Notes: generated by a model from the sequence alone, not told the origin. 64,000 nt of DNA from an uncultured Chlorobiota bacterium (GCA_900696645.1 CAADGV010000033.1:1-64000), one strand, 5' to 3'. Positions 17,966-27,436 are shown, numbered from the stretch's first letter. Made by a program: numbers and translations.

Positions 17966-19360
17966 TTGGCAAACCATCACCATACTGACACATTGGAGCG
18001 TCCCGAGCCGCTTGTCGCGCCGAAGGAAACTTACGGCACGATTACCGACAAGATAGCCGGCGACGTTCTTCACACAAAGACGCCGAAGGCAATGATGGTG
18101 ACGCTGGCGATCACCTCGGGACTTCTGCTCGTGTTTGTTCTGTCGATTGGGGCGGTGTTGTTGTTCGGCCCGGGAGTCTGGGGAAACAACAATCCCGTCG
18201 GCTGGGCTTTTGAAATAACAAACTTCGTCTGGTGGGTCGGTATAGGTCACGCGGGAACGCTGATCTCGGCAATTTTGCTTCTGCTTCACCAGCATTGGCG
18301 CAACGCCATCAACCGTTTCGCAGAAGCGATGACGTTATTTGCCGTTATGTGTGCGGGACTTTTTCCGGCGCTGCACACAGGCCGCCAGTGGCTCGACTAT
18401 TGGCTGATTCCGTACCCGAACACGATGGGCATGTGGGTGAACTTCCGCAGCCCGCTCATCTGGGACGTGTTTGCTGTGACAACGTATCTCACGGTCTCCT
18501 TCATGTTCTGGTTTGTGGGATTGATTCCCGACCTTGCGGCAATGCGCGATAAATCAACCAAGCATTGGCAGAAAGTCATCTACGGAATTCTGGCGATGGG
18601 CTGGCGAGGTTCGGCACACCATTGGCATCGCTATGAAATGTCGTACTTGTTGCTTGCGGGACTTGCAACGCCGTTGGTTGTTTCCGTTCACTCCGTTGTG
18701 AGTTTTGACTTTGCGGTGAGTTTGCTTCCGGGCTGGCATGCGACGATCTTCCCGCCGTACTTCGTTGCAGGCGCAATCTATTCGGGCTTCGCGATGGTTA
18801 TCACACTGATGATTCCCGCCCGAAAATGGTACAAGCTCGAATCGTTCATCACCGACCGCCATCTTGACTATATGGCGAAGATCATGCTTGCGACGGGGCT
18901 GATTGTGTTCTACGGATACTTGTGTGAACTATTCTTCGCCTATTACAGCGGAAGCTTGTACGAACATTTCATGATGAAGAACAGAATCTTCGGCCCGTAC
19001 TGGTGGTCGTACTGGCTGCTGATTTTCTGCAACGGATTGACGCCGCAGTTGTTGTGGTTCAAGAAAGTCCGGACGAACATTGTTCTCCTTTTCATCATTT
19101 CCATTGTCGTGAACGTCGGTATGTGGCTGGAGAGATTTGTGATTGTTGTGACGAGTTTGCATCGCGATTTTCTTCCATCGTCATGGGATATGTTCCACCC
19201 CACGATCTGGGATTGGGGATTGTACCTCGGCACAATCGGCTTTTTCGTATGGCTGATCTACATGTTTGTACGTGTCATGCCGATGATCTCCATCTTTGAA
19301 ATCAAGCACTTGCTCCCGTGGCGCGGGCGCATCATCGACACCAGTGCGGACGCGAATTGA
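17966..19360 (+). CDS. actC: Alternative Complex III NrfD-like membrane subunit ActC
   Basis: ActC is the ten-TM NrfD/PsrC-like integral membrane subunit thought to carry the quinol-binding site of ACIII. The 464-residue protein has a polar N-terminal tail (NHHHTDTLERPEPLVAPKE) and about ten hydrophobic helices, with FVWWVGIGHAGTLISAILLL matching the conserved NrfD region and SVHSVVSFDFAVS in the middle. The start is a TTG four bases after the actB stop; no in-frame ATG fits the N-terminus. It pairs with the second NrfD-like protein ActF encoded downstream. Confidence 0.94.
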   Translation: MANHHHTDTLERPEPLVAPKETYGTITDKIAGDVLHTKTPKAMMVTLAITSGLLLVFVLSIGAVLLFGPGVWGNNNPVGWAFEITNFVWWVGIGHAGTLISAILLLLHQHWRNAINRFAEAMTLFAVMCAGLFPALHTGRQWLDYWLIPYPNTMGMWVNFRSPLIWDVFAVTTYLTVSFMFWFVGLIPDLAAMRDKSTKHWQKVIYGILAMGWRGSAHHWHRYEMSYLLLAGLATPLVVSVHSVVSFDFAVSLLPGWHATIFPPYFVAGAIYSGFAMVITLMIPARKWYKLESFITDRHLDYMAKIMLATGLIVFYGYLCELFFAYYSGSLYEHFMMKNRIFGPYWWSYWLLIFCNGLTPQLLWFKKVRTNIVLLFIISIVVNVGMWLERFVIVVTSLHRDFLPSSWDMFHPTIWDWGLYLGTIGFFVWLIYMFVRVMPMISIFEIKHLLPWRGRIIDTSADAN

Positions 19361-19361
19361 T

Positions 19362-19946
19362 ATGACCTTCTTCGTCAAACGACCCGACATATACGGCTTG
19401 ATGGCCGAGTTCGACGCACCGGAGAAAATTCTGGCCGCCGCCGAACGGGCAAAGCAGGAGGGCTACCACGACATGGATGCTTTCACGCCCTTCCCGATGG
19501 AAGAACTGACTGATGCACTCGGCATCCGGCACTCGAAGTTGTCGTTGTTTGTGTTATGCTGCGGATTGTTCGGCATGTTGTTCGGCTTCTTCTTTCAGTA
19601 TTGGGTGTCGGTGATAGATTATCCGTTGAATATCGGCGGGCGGCCGCTGAACAGTTGGCCGCAATGGATTCCGGTGACGTTCGAGTTGACGATTCTCTTT
19701 TCGGCGTTCGGGGCTGTGATTGGCATGATCTTCCGTAACGGATTGCCGCGGCCCGTTCATCCGGTATTCAATGTCGACCGGTTCGAGTTGGCGACGAAGG
19801 ACAAATTCTTCCTCTGTATCGAAGCTGTCGATCCGAAATTCGACAAGGAAAAAACACGCAAATTTCTTGAAAGTCTGAAACCCGATTACATTACGGTTGT
19901 TGACCACGTTCATACTAAAGATCCATATCATCAGGACGATGAATAG
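19362..19946 (+). CDS. actD: Alternative Complex III subunit ActD (DUF3341)
   Basis: This 194-residue protein is the DUF3341/ActD membrane subunit of ACIII. It has a soluble N-terminal part (YGLMAEFDAPEKILAAAERAK and DAFTPFPMEEL, conserved in the family) followed by two TM helices around residues 60-80 and 100-120. The frame extends upstream to 19296 inside actC, but the ATG at 19362, one base after the actC stop, gives the normal ActD N-terminus (MTFFVKRPDIYG). It is structural in the complex and has no known cofactor. Confidence 0.93.
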   Translation: MTFFVKRPDIYGLMAEFDAPEKILAAAERAKQEGYHDMDAFTPFPMEELTDALGIRHSKLSLFVLCCGLFGMLFGFFFQYWVSVIDYPLNIGGRPLNSWPQWIPVTFELTILFSAFGAVIGMIFRNGLPRPVHPVFNVDRFELATKDKFFLCIEAVDPKFDKEKTRKFLESLKPDYITVVDHVHTKDPYHQDDE

Positions 19947-19949
19947 GCT

Positions 19950-20516
19950 GTGAGATCCGCTATTCGACATATCGGGGCGTTGTCCGTTGCGGCACTGTTG
20001 CTTACAAGTTGCAACGACATGTATGACGGTGCCAGAATCAAACCGCTGGAGCGGAGTAACTTCTTCGCGGATGGCTCGTCGTCCCGGCCGCTTCCCGAAG
20101 GAACGGTGGCACGGGGTCATGCTGTCAATAACGATTTGCTTAGCACCGGCAAGCTCGACGGCACGTTGGCCGACGCGTTTCCGTTTGCAATTACCGACAG
20201 CGTTATTGCACGTGGGCAGGATCGGTACACAACCTTCTGCACACCGTGCCACGGCAGGTTGGGAGATGGAAACGGAATGATCGTGCAACGCGGATTTCCG
20301 CGGCCGAATTCGTTTCATACGGATAGTCTCAGGGCGCGCCCTGCAGGATATTTCTTTGATGTGATGACAAACGGCTTCGGGCGTATGTACAGCTATGCTG
20401 CAAGCGTTCCCGTGCACGATCGATGGGCGATTGTTGCGTATATCCGCGCATTGCAGCTCAGCCAGCGTGCGACTGTAACCATGCTTCCCGACAACGACAA
20501 GAAACAGCTTCCTTAA
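19950..20516 (+). CDS. actE: Alternative Complex III monohaem cytochrome c lipoprotein ActE
   Basis: ActE is the monohaem cytochrome c of ACIII, here 188 residues. A lipoprotein signal peptide with the lipobox LLTSC (Cys21) would anchor it in the membrane. The single haem site is CTPCH at residues 97-101, followed by GRLGDGNG as in class I cytochromes c. The axial methionine could be within the GFGRMYSYA stretch. The start is a GTG three bases after actD. It probably accepts electrons from ActA/ActB and passes them toward the caa3 oxidase encoded downstream. Confidence 0.93.
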   Translation: MRSAIRHIGALSVAALLLTSCNDMYDGARIKPLERSNFFADGSSSRPLPEGTVARGHAVNNDLLSTGKLDGTLADAFPFAITDSVIARGQDRYTTFCTPCHGRLGDGNGMIVQRGFPRPNSFHTDSLRARPAGYFFDVMTNGFGRMYSYAASVPVHDRWAIVAYIRALQLSQRATVTMLPDNDKKQLP

Positions 20517-20525
20517 CGGTAAGTA

Positions 20526-21695
20526 ATGAATACGAACGAAGAACTTCTTCCGCAATTCAACCTGTTCAGGCAGCGCGCTATGATGGTAGGCGTTGTCGGG
20601 GTTGCAGCTCTTGCTGCTGGGGCGTTGATGTCGGAGGCGGATTTCTTCCAATCGTATCTCTACGGCTATCTTTTCTGGATGGGACTTACACTGGGATGTC
20701 TCGGTATTCTAATTCTTCATCATCTCGTGTCGGGCTCATGGGGTCACGTTGTACAGCGATATGTTGAGTCAGGCGCAAGAACGCTTCCCTATATGGCGTT
20801 GCTGTTTATTCCCATCATCATCGGGATGAACCAACTGTATCCCTGGACGAATCACGAAGGGCTTGAGCATGTTGTTGAGAAGAAACTCGGTTACTTGAAC
20901 GTGCCGTTCTTTCTTGTGAGACAAGTGATCTACTTCGGATTCTGGTCGCTTGTGGCGTACTGGTTATCGAAGAATTCACGTTTGCAGGATCAGAGCGGCG
21001 ATGTACATCTGACTCGCAAAATGAAAATTTTCAGCGGCCCGTCAATGGTGTTCTTTGTTATTACAGTCACTCTCGCTTCAGTTGACTGGATGATGTCACT
21101 TGAGCCGGAGTGGTATTCGACAATGTACGGAGTAGGAAGGATTGTCGGTGCTGTGCTGACGGCGCTCGCGTTCTGCATCGTGCTTGTCCGATGGCTCGGC
21201 GACAAGAAACCGCTGGCAGACATTCTCACGACCCGGCACATCCACCATCTCGGCAATTTGCTGATGGCGTTCACGGTGTTGTGGGCGTATATTGCATTTT
21301 CGGAGTTCCTGATTATCTGGTCTGGAAATCTGCCGGAAGATAACATGTGGCATATCCGCAGGATGAACTCGGAATGGAGTGTTTTTGCTGTTGTGCTTAT
21401 TGTCGGACATTTCGCGGTACCGTTTGCGCTATTGCTTTCAAGAGGATTGAAGCGCCACATTGAACCGCTATCGCGCATTGCTGTGGGAGTTCTCGTCATG
21501 CGGTTGGTAGATCTGTACTGGCTTGTGTATCCCGCATTCAATAATCATGAATTGCACTTTCATTGGCTTTCGCTTGCCGCACCGGCCGCAATTGGCGGCA
21601 TCTGGTTGTGGTTGTTCATAGGGCAGCTGAAGAGCCAGCCTCTTTTGCCGCTTAACGATCCACGATTCCACAACGGCATGGCGGAGCAACACTGA
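20526..21695 (+). CDS. actF: Alternative Complex III NrfD-like membrane subunit ActF
   Basis: ActF is the second large polytopic subunit, here 389 residues with about ten TM helices. It carries ACIII ActF-like segments such as YPWTNHEGLEHVVEKK, LASVDWMMSLEPEWYSTMYG and FSEFLIIWSGNLPE. It is distantly NrfD-like and pairs with ActC in the membrane domain. The ATG lies 9 bases after the actE stop. The gene order actABCDEF matches the canonical ACIII cluster. Confidence 0.94.
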   Translation: MNTNEELLPQFNLFRQRAMMVGVVGVAALAAGALMSEADFFQSYLYGYLFWMGLTLGCLGILILHHLVSGSWGHVVQRYVESGARTLPYMALLFIPIIIGMNQLYPWTNHEGLEHVVEKKLGYLNVPFFLVRQVIYFGFWSLVAYWLSKNSRLQDQSGDVHLTRKMKIFSGPSMVFFVITVTLASVDWMMSLEPEWYSTMYGVGRIVGAVLTALAFCIVLVRWLGDKKPLADILTTRHIHHLGNLLMAFTVLWAYIAFSEFLIIWSGNLPEDNMWHIRRMNSEWSVFAVVLIVGHFAVPFALLLSRGLKRHIEPLSRIAVGVLVMRLVDLYWLVYPAFNNHELHFHWLSLAAPAAIGGIWLWLFIGQLKSQPLLPLNDPRFHNGMAEQH

Positions 21696-21698
21696 GTT

Positions 21699-22103
21699 AT
21701 GGCACACAAGCACGAAAATCACGCCAACGATTCAGTCACCCGCGGTCACGAGACGAGTGATGTGGATGTCAAAAGCGTTGCGATCAGCGGCATTCTGTTG
21801 TCAGCAGGGCTGATGGTTGCGGGAATCCTCTTCTCGTGGTGGGTGTACAGCATTTTCCAATCGCATACGGCCGTCCCCGAGGCTCCGGCGATAACGTTTG
21901 CGGTTCCTGATTCGGCAAAACTTCCGTCTGAGCCCCGTCTGCAAGCCGATCCGAAGGTAATACTGGTGCCGTTTGTCATGTCGCAGGATTCGATTCTTGC
22001 CAGTTACGGATGGGTGAGCAAAGATTCCGGCATTGCGAGAATTCCCATTGAGCGGGCGATGGAATTAGTAGTGAAGAACGGATTGCCCGTTCACAGCAAA
22101 TAG
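21699..22103 (+). CDS. Small single-TM protein associated with ACIII
   Basis: This 134-residue protein has a histidine-rich, polar N-terminus (MAHKHENHANDS), one TM helix at about residues 28-50, and a periplasmic tail. The tail ends in a conserved-looking segment, YGWVSKDSGIARIPIERAMEL, preceded by LPSEPRLQADP. It starts three bases after actF and sits before the SCO gene, so it is cotranscribed with ACIII. I recall similar small proteins after actF in other ACIII clusters, but I cannot name a characterised one. It could be an accessory subunit (ActG/ActH-like) or an assembly factor linking ACIII with the oxidase. The histidines might bind metal; this is speculation. Confidence 0.75.
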   Translation: MAHKHENHANDSVTRGHETSDVDVKSVAISGILLSAGLMVAGILFSWWVYSIFQSHTAVPEAPAITFAVPDSAKLPSEPRLQADPKVILVPFVMSQDSILASYGWVSKDSGIARIPIERAMELVVKNGLPVHSK

Positions 22104-22165
22104 GGATGATGTTATTTGGTTGATCAGACGAAAATCCTCCAAGAGCATATGAAGAAAGAAGACGA

Positions 22166-22996
22166 ATGAAATTACTGGCACTTACGCTTATCACTGTTGT
22201 TCTTGTGTCGTCGGCTTCATCGCAGATGATGGATCCGACGAAGGCAGCGGCGCGGGCGTTTACGGAAGTCGGCATAGACCAGAAACTGAATGATCAGATT
22301 CCGCTTGATCTCAAATTCAGGAATGAAGAAGGAGATACGGTCGAACTCGGTTCGCTCTTTCACAAGAAGCCCGTTATCATTTCGCTCGTTTACTACAATT
22401 GTCCGATGCTCTGCACGCAAGTGCTGAATGGTATGGTTCAAACCTTCAGAACGTTGAAGTTCACAGCGGGGCAAGAGTTCGATATCATTACGGTTAGTAT
22501 CGACCACGCCGAGTCACCGGAAATGGCAGCAGACAAGAAGGACACGTACGTCACTGAATACGCCCGGGCGGGAGTTGATAAAGGCTGGCATTTTCTGGTT
22601 GGCGATTCCCTTTCCATCAAGAAACTGGCTGATGCCGTCGGATTCTATTTTGTGTATGATCCGCCGACGAAGCAATTTGCTCATGCCAGCGGTATCATGG
22701 TGGCAACGCCGCAAGGGAAGCTTGCCCGGTATTTGTACGGCATTGAATACGGCGCAAAAGATTTGACGTTCTCGCTGATGGAAGCGGCGCAGGAAAAGAT
22801 CGGATCTCCGGTCGACAAGCTGTTGTTGCTGTGCTATCACTACGATCCCACAACGGGTAAGTACGGAATGGTGGTAGCAAACCTCCTGAGGGGTGGCGGG
22901 GCCCTGATGATTCTGATTCTTGGCGGATACATGTTCTTCAGTTTCCGTCGTGACAAAAAGAAAGCGCTTTCCATCTCCAAAGCGCAATTGAACTGA
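22166..22996 (+). CDS. SCO1/SenC family copper chaperone
   Basis: The 276-residue protein is an SCO family thioredoxin-fold copper chaperone used to assemble the CuA site of cytochrome oxidase subunit II. A signal peptide (residues 1-20) precedes the SCO domain with the copper ligands CPMLC (Cys79, Cys83) and His173 in FAHASG. A C-terminal TM helix (about residues 240-262, LLRGGGALMILILGGYMFF) anchors it, an arrangement common in ACIII-linked SCO proteins. It lies directly upstream of coxB, which carries the CuA site. The ATG is preceded by AAGAAGAC, a weak ribosome binding site. Confidence 0.93.
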   Translation: MKLLALTLITVVLVSSASSQMMDPTKAAARAFTEVGIDQKLNDQIPLDLKFRNEEGDTVELGSLFHKKPVIISLVYYNCPMLCTQVLNGMVQTFRTLKFTAGQEFDIITVSIDHAESPEMAADKKDTYVTEYARAGVDKGWHFLVGDSLSIKKLADAVGFYFVYDPPTKQFAHASGIMVATPQGKLARYLYGIEYGAKDLTFSLMEAAQEKIGSPVDKLLLLCYHYDPTTGKYGMVVANLLRGGGALMILILGGYMFFSFRRDKKKALSISKAQLN

Positions 22997-23017
22997 TTAT
23001 CAATATCAATCTTGACG

Positions 23018-23974
23018 ATGTCGAGTTTTCCCTTATTGCCGGATAGCGCTTCAACCATTTCAGACCAGATCGATGCATTGTTCTTCTTTCTGGTTGCCGT
23101 CAGCGTGTTCTTCAGTCTGATCATTACTATTGCGCTGGCATTTTCGGCAGCGCGATACAGAAAAGGCTCGACGGCAAGCCGCAAAGGAGCATTGAGCGAC
23201 TATCTTCCGCTTGAACTTGCGTGGTCGATCATTCCGTTGATTATTGCCATGTTTATTTTCGGCTGGTCGGCGAAACTGTATCTCGACATGCACGTTGCGC
23301 CGGCGAATGCTATGGAAGTGTACGTCGTCGGCAAGCAATGGATGTGGAAGATTCAACATCCCGGCGGCAACCGGGAGATCAATGAGCTGCATGTTCCCGT
23401 AGGCCGGCCGGTGAAACTCATCATGACTTCGCAGGATGTGATTCACAGTTTTTATATTCCCGCGTTTCGTGTGAAGCAGGACGTGCTGCCCGGCAAGTAC
23501 ACGACGCAGTGGTTTGAAGCAACGAAACCGGGCGAATATCATTTGTTCTGTGCCGAGTACTGCGGTACGTCCCATTCAGGAATGATCGGGAAGGTGATCG
23601 CCATGGAGCCTGCCGATTACGAGAAGTGGCTGTCGGGAACCAGCAGCGCCGGTATTGCAATGGCATCAAGCGGAGCAGAGGTGTTCGAACGTTTCGGCTG
23701 CAAAACGTGTCACCGGCAGGATACAGGGCTGCGCGGACCCGCACTCGACGGACTCTGGGGCAAACAGGTGAAACTCGCTGACGGGAAAACGATAGTTGCC
23801 GATCAGGAGTATATCCGTGAGTCGATTCTCAATCCGGGAGCAAAAACTGTTGCGGGCTACCAGCAACTGATGCCGACGTACAAAAACCAATTGACCAACG
23901 AGCAGGTAAACCAGTTAATTGAATATGTCCGGTCGCTTTCCGCGACCCAAGAAAATCAAGGAAACAACCAATGA
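23018..23974 (+). CDS. coxB: Cytochrome c oxidase subunit II with fused cytochrome c (caa3 type)
   Basis: This 318-residue subunit II has two TM helices, a CuA cupredoxin domain and a C-terminal cytochrome c domain, the fusion that defines caa3 oxidases. CuA ligands are His143 (VIHSFYIP) and the cluster [12 protein letters not shown] (Cys178, Glu180, Cys182, His186, Met189). The haem c site is CKTCH at 228-232. The fused haem would accept electrons directly from ACIII. The ATG at 23018 is chosen; a TTG two codons earlier (23012) is possible. The stop overlaps coxA by four bases (ATGA). Confidence 0.95.
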   Translation: MSSFPLLPDSASTISDQIDALFFFLVAVSVFFSLIITIALAFSAARYRKGSTASRKGALSDYLPLELAWSIIPLIIAMFIFGWSAKLYLDMHVAPANAMEVYVVGKQWMWKIQHPGGNREINELHVPVGRPVKLIMTSQDVIHSFYIPAFRVKQDVLPGKYTTQWFEATKPGEYHLFCAEYCGTSHSGMIGKVIAMEPADYEKWLSGTSSAGIAMASSGAEVFERFGCKTCHRQDTGLRGPALDGLWGKQVKLADGKTIVADQEYIRESILNPGAKTVAGYQQLMPTYKNQLTNEQVNQLIEYVRSLSATQENQGNNQ

Positions 23975-25599
23975 GCAACACCGTCCATCACAGCGTTGTT
24001 GACCGCGAGAATGACTACATCCACGCCGGCTACGGCCTCAAATCGTGGTTGCTGACGGTTGACCATAAGCGCATTGCGATTCTCTACCTCATCTCTATCA
24101 CCATCTTTTTCTTCGTGGGCGGGTTCTTTGCCTTTCTTCTGCGCCTCGAACTGATGACGCCGGCAGGGGATATCGTCTCGGCGGAAACGTACAACAAGCT
24201 GTTCACGATGCACGGTGTCGTGATGATTTTCTTCTTCCTGATTCCGTCAATACCGGCTGTGCTCGGCAACTTCCTCGTTCCATTGATGATCGGGGCAAAG
24301 GATCTTGCGTTCCCGAAGCTTAACCTCATGAGCTGGTATGTGTACAACATCGGGGGAATTTTTGCGCTGTATGCCCTTGTGAACGGCGGCGTTGATACGG
24401 GCTGGACATTCTACACGCCGTACAGTTCAACTTACTCGCTGTCGAATGTTGTGCCTGTGGTGATCGGGGCGTTTATTCTCGGATTCTCATCCATTCTTAC
24501 GGCGTTGAATTTTATCGTCACGATTCACAAAATGCGGGCGCCGGGACTTACATGGTTTAAGCTGCCGTTGTTTATCTGGGCGAGTTACGCAACGAGCATC
24601 ATCACCGTACTCGCGACTCCCGTTATTGCTATTACCCTCTGTCTGTTGTTGTTTGAACGTTTGATGGGTGTCGGAATTTTTGACCCCGCGCTTGGCGGCG
24701 ATCCGATTCTGTTTCAGCATCTGTTCTGGTTCTACTCGCATCCCGCCGTCTATATCATGATCATCCCGTCGATGGGGGTAATCAGCGAAGTGGTAACGTG
24801 CTTTGCGCGAAAGCGAATTTTCGGGTACAAGTTTATGGCGTACGCTATCATGGCAATCGCCATCTTCGGATTCCTTGTGTGGGGGCACCACATGTTCATC
24901 AGCGGGCAGTCGGTGTATGCAGGATTCGTATTCTCGGCGTTGAGTTTCATGGTTGCCATCCCCTCCGCAATCAAGGTTTTCAACTGGACAGCCACGTTGT
25001 ACAAGGGACATATCGAATTCAGGACGCCAATTCTGTACGCGTTCGGTTTCATCGGCTTATTCACGATCGGGGGATTGACGGGTCTGTTCCTCGCGTCGCT
25101 GGCAACGGACGTTCATCTTACCGATACCTACTTTGTTGTTGCCCACTTCCATTACATCATGGTCGGCGGAGCAGTGATGGGCTATCTTGGCGGTATTCAT
25201 TTCTGGTGGCCGAAGATGACGGGGAGGATGTACAACGAAGCGTGGGCGAAGTTCTCGGCACTGATTCTCTTTGTGGGTTTCAATCTGACATTCTTTCCCC
25301 AATTTGTTCTGGGCTATCTCGGCATGCCGCGTCGCTACTACATTTATCCCGACGAATTTCAGGTGCTGAACGTCCTGTCGACCGCCGGAGCAACGATTCT
25401 CGGCCTCGGCTACATCATTCCGATGGTATATCTGCTCTGGTCGCTGCGTAAGGAAAAGAACGTTGGCACAAACCCATGGGGCGCAACCGGATTGGAATGG
25501 ACAACACAGTCGCCGCCGATAACGCACAATTTTGAGAAAACGCCGGTTGTTACCGGCGAGCCGTATGTTTATCAGGAGGAGGAAAAGGTTGTCGAATAA
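23971..25599 (+). CDS. coxA: Cytochrome c oxidase subunit I, A2-type haem-copper oxidase
   Basis: Subunit I (542 residues, about 12-13 TM helices) holds haem a and the haem a3-CuB site where oxygen is reduced. The key motif reads YSHPAVY (Tyr255-Tyr261). The YS pair replaces the PE-type HPEVY glutamate, which places the enzyme in subfamily A2 like the caa3 oxidases of Rhodothermus and Thermus. His257 (CuB ligand) and Tyr261 form the expected cross-linked pair. WGHHMF holds the other CuB histidines and [12 protein letters not shown] the haem ligands. The start overlaps coxB; the stop overlaps coxC. Confidence 0.96.
   Translation: MSNTVHHSVVDRENDYIHAGYGLKSWLLTVDHKRIAILYLISITIFFFVGGFFAFLLRLELMTPAGDIVSAETYNKLFTMHGVVMIFFFLIPSIPAVLGNFLVPLMIGAKDLAFPKLNLMSWYVYNIGGIFALYALVNGGVDTGWTFYTPYSSTYSLSNVVPVVIGAFILGFSSILTALNFIVTIHKMRAPGLTWFKLPLFIWASYATSIITVLATPVIAITLCLLLFERLMGVGIFDPALGGDPILFQHLFWFYSHPAVYIMIIPSMGVISEVVTCFARKRIFGYKFMAYAIMAIAIFGFLVWGHHMFISGQSVYAGFVFSALSFMVAIPSAIKVFNWTATLYKGHIEFRTPILYAFGFIGLFTIGGLTGLFLASLATDVHLTDTYFVVAHFHYIMVGGAVMGYLGGIHFWWPKMTGRMYNEAWAKFSALILFVGFNLTFFPQFVLGYLGMPRRYYIYPDEFQVLNVLSTAGATILGLGYIIPMVYLLWSLRKEKNVGTNPWGATGLEWTTQSPPITHNFEKTPVVTGEPYVYQEEEKVVE
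25574..25591 (+). promoter_or_regulatory. Ribosome binding site fixing a TTG start for coxC inside coxA
   Basis: AGGAGGAGG lies inside the last codons of coxA, followed by a short A-rich spacer and TTG at 25589. This is the best ribosome binding site near the junction. It marks TTG as the coxC start, 11 bases upstream of the end of coxA. Confidence 0.7.
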
Positions 25600-26242
25600 T
25601 TCCGACAGCGCCGTGGGACATGCCCACCATTTCACCGACATGGATCAGCAGCGTGAGGCAAGCACGCTGGGCATGTGGACGTTTCTCGTTACCGAAATCA
25701 TGTTTTTCGGCGGATTGTTCGTTGCCTATGCGCTGTATCGCTCGATGTACCCCGAGGCATTTGCCGAAGCAAGTCTCCGCCTCAATCTCCTATTAGGCGC
25801 TATCAACACAGGCGTACTGATTTGCAGCAGTCTCACAATGGTACTCGCTGTGCGCGATGCACAGTCAGGAAAGGTAAAGGGACTTGTCCGGTACCTTATT
25901 GCAACGATTGTGCTTGGATCGGCATTTCTCGTCATCAAGGCGTTCGAGTATTCGCACAAGATTCATGAGCATCTGATTCCCGGTTCGTCGTTCCAGTTTG
26001 CCGGGCCGTTCGGGCAGCAAGCAGAGATGTTTTTCTCCCTCTATTTCATGATGACCGGTTTGCACGCAATTCACATGATTATCGGCATCGGCGTGCTGTC
26101 GGTTCTTCTCTATCAGGCAAAAAGGGGACGCTTCACAGCGGAGTATTATTCACCGATTGATGTTGCCGGCTTGTACTGGCATTTTGTTGATGTTGTATGG
26201 ATTTATCTCTTTCCATTATTGTATTTAGTCAGCAGGCATTGA
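25589..26242 (+). CDS. coxC: Cytochrome c oxidase subunit III
   Basis: The 217-residue protein is a five-TM subunit III of haem-copper oxidases, which stabilises subunit I and its proton uptake. Family hallmarks are [20 protein letters not shown] near the N-terminus, [16 protein letters not shown] and [17 protein letters not shown] near the C-terminus. The chosen start is the TTG at 25589, overlapping the end of coxA by 11 bases, because an AGGAGGAGG site precedes it and the frame has no well-placed ATG except one (Met17) that would trim the polar N-terminus. Confidence 0.93.
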   Translation: MSNNSDSAVGHAHHFTDMDQQREASTLGMWTFLVTEIMFFGGLFVAYALYRSMYPEAFAEASLRLNLLLGAINTGVLICSSLTMVLAVRDAQSGKVKGLVRYLIATIVLGSAFLVIKAFEYSHKIHEHLIPGSSFQFAGPFGQQAEMFFSLYFMMTGLHAIHMIIGIGVLSVLLYQAKRGRFTAEYYSPIDVAGLYWHFVDVVWIYLFPLLYLVSRH

Positions 26243-26244
26243 GC

Positions 26245-26520
26245 ATGTCACAACACGTTATCCCTCAGAAAGTGTATTACCTCGTCTTCGTGACGCTGAT
26301 TCTTCTGACGCTTGTCACGGTTGATGTTGCGTTCTACAATTTCGGCTTTTTGAATATCTACATCGCAATGGGTATTGCAACAGTCAAAGCAACGATTGTT
26401 GCGTTGTACTTCATGCACTTGCGGTACAATCCGCGTCTCACATGGCTGTTTGCGGGAGCCGGAATTCTCTGGCTCTTCATCATGTTCGTCCTCACGATCG
26501 CCGACTACATTACTCGCTGA
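26245..26520 (+). CDS. coxD: Cytochrome c oxidase subunit IV (caa3/bo3 type)
   Basis: This 91-residue protein has three TM helices and matches the small subunit IV (COX4_pro/CyoD-like) found last in caa3 and quinol oxidase operons. Typical segments are VYYLVFVTLILLTLVTVDVAF and VKATIVALYFMHLRYN, the YFMHL motif being characteristic. It starts two bases after coxC and its stop overlaps the start of the next gene by one base. The longer reading frame beginning at 26197 lies inside coxC and is not needed. Confidence 0.92.
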   Translation: MSQHVIPQKVYYLVFVTLILLTLVTVDVAFYNFGFLNIYIAMGIATVKATIVALYFMHLRYNPRLTWLFAGAGILWLFIMFVLTIADYITR

Positions 26521-27314
26521 TGGGAATGAAACTGTTCTTCGGAGCAACGTTGGGGGCCCTTCTACTGTCCGGTTGCTACAAGGAACAGCCGCATCTTGCC
26601 GACCGCACGATCATCGATCTCACGTATCCCTTCGACAGCACAACCATTTATTGGCCGACTGAAAAGGGCTTCCGGTTTGAGAAAGGATTTGAAGGAATAA
26701 CGCCCAACGGGTTCTTCTATTCGGCCAACACATTTTCGGCGCCGGAACATGGCGGCACACATCTCGATGCCCCGATCCATTTTGCAGAAGGGAAGAATAC
26801 CGCCGATGAGATTCCAATCGAGAGGTTTGTGGGGATCGGTGTAGTCGTTGATGTGTCGGAGAAATGCGCTGCTGACAGGGACTATCAGGTTTTGATCGAG
26901 GATTTTGTGGAATGGGAGAGACAGCACGGAGAGCTTCCGAACAATTGCATCGTTCTGCTGCGAACAGGTTTCGGCAAGTACTGGCCTGATCGCGTGCAAT
27001 ATATGGGAACGGCTGAACGTGGTCCCGAAGCTGTTGCGAAGCAGCGATTTCCCGGGTTGCATGCTGAGACGGCGAAGTGGCTTGTCAGTAGCCGCCCGAT
27101 CAAGGCAATCGGCATCGATACGCCGAGCATCGACTACGGTAAGTCTGTGTATTTCGAGAGCCATGTTGCACTCTTTACTGCAAATATCCCGGCCTTTGAA
27201 AATGTTGCCAATCTCGACCAATTGCCCGAGGCCGGTTTTTCCGTCATTGCCCTTCCTATGAAGATCAAAGGAGGAAGCGGCGGACCGTTGCGGATTATTG
27301 CGCTGCTCGATTGA
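26520..27314 (+). CDS. Cyclase/kynurenine formamidase-family lipoprotein
   Basis: The product (264 residues) has a lipoprotein signal with Cys19 (LLSGC) and a cyclase-family (PF04199) metal hydrolase domain. HGGTHLDAPIHF (His77, His81, Asp83, His87) is the characteristic metal-binding motif. Relatives hydrolyse N-formylkynurenine or act on polyketide or cyclic substrates; an exported lipoprotein version is less usual and its substrate is unknown. The start overlaps the coxD stop (TGATG), so it is translated with the oxidase genes, though no functional link is evident. Met at 26526 is an alternative start. Confidence 0.82.
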   Translation: MGMKLFFGATLGALLLSGCYKEQPHLADRTIIDLTYPFDSTTIYWPTEKGFRFEKGFEGITPNGFFYSANTFSAPEHGGTHLDAPIHFAEGKNTADEIPIERFVGIGVVVDVSEKCAADRDYQVLIEDFVEWERQHGELPNNCIVLLRTGFGKYWPDRVQYMGTAERGPEAVAKQRFPGLHAETAKWLVSSRPIKAIGIDTPSIDYGKSVYFESHVALFTANIPAFENVANLDQLPEAGFSVIALPMKIKGGSGGPLRIIALLD

Positions 27315-27370
27315 ATCGGGTCTTCGATCAACTACCAATTAACTTCTTCCTTTCGTACATTTAAATCACG

Positions 27371-27395
27371 CGTGCCGGGCTGCAGAACTGGCACG
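27371..27395 (+). other. Short inverted repeat upstream of aspartate kinase
   Basis: CGTGCC (27371-27376) and GGCACG (27390-27395) can form a 6-bp hairpin about 40 bases before the aspartate kinase ATG. There is no T tract and the sequence is too short for a lysine riboswitch. The rest of the 27315-27436 gap shows no clear promoter or terminator. Confidence 0.35.
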
Positions 27396-27436
27396 GGGGC
27401 TTGTACGATTCCTTCACTCTCTTCTCGATCAACAAC

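Noticed and set aside
19554-20651. 365-residue minus-strand open frame antisense to actD, actE and actF
   Set aside because: It lies wholly opposite three clearly recognised genes, shows no domain, and has a Cys/His/Arg-rich composition typical of a codon-bias shadow.
27315-27436. Lysine riboswitch before lysC
   Set aside because: The gap is 122 bases and has only one short hairpin. The known lysine riboswitch is about 180 bases with several conserved helices that are not present.
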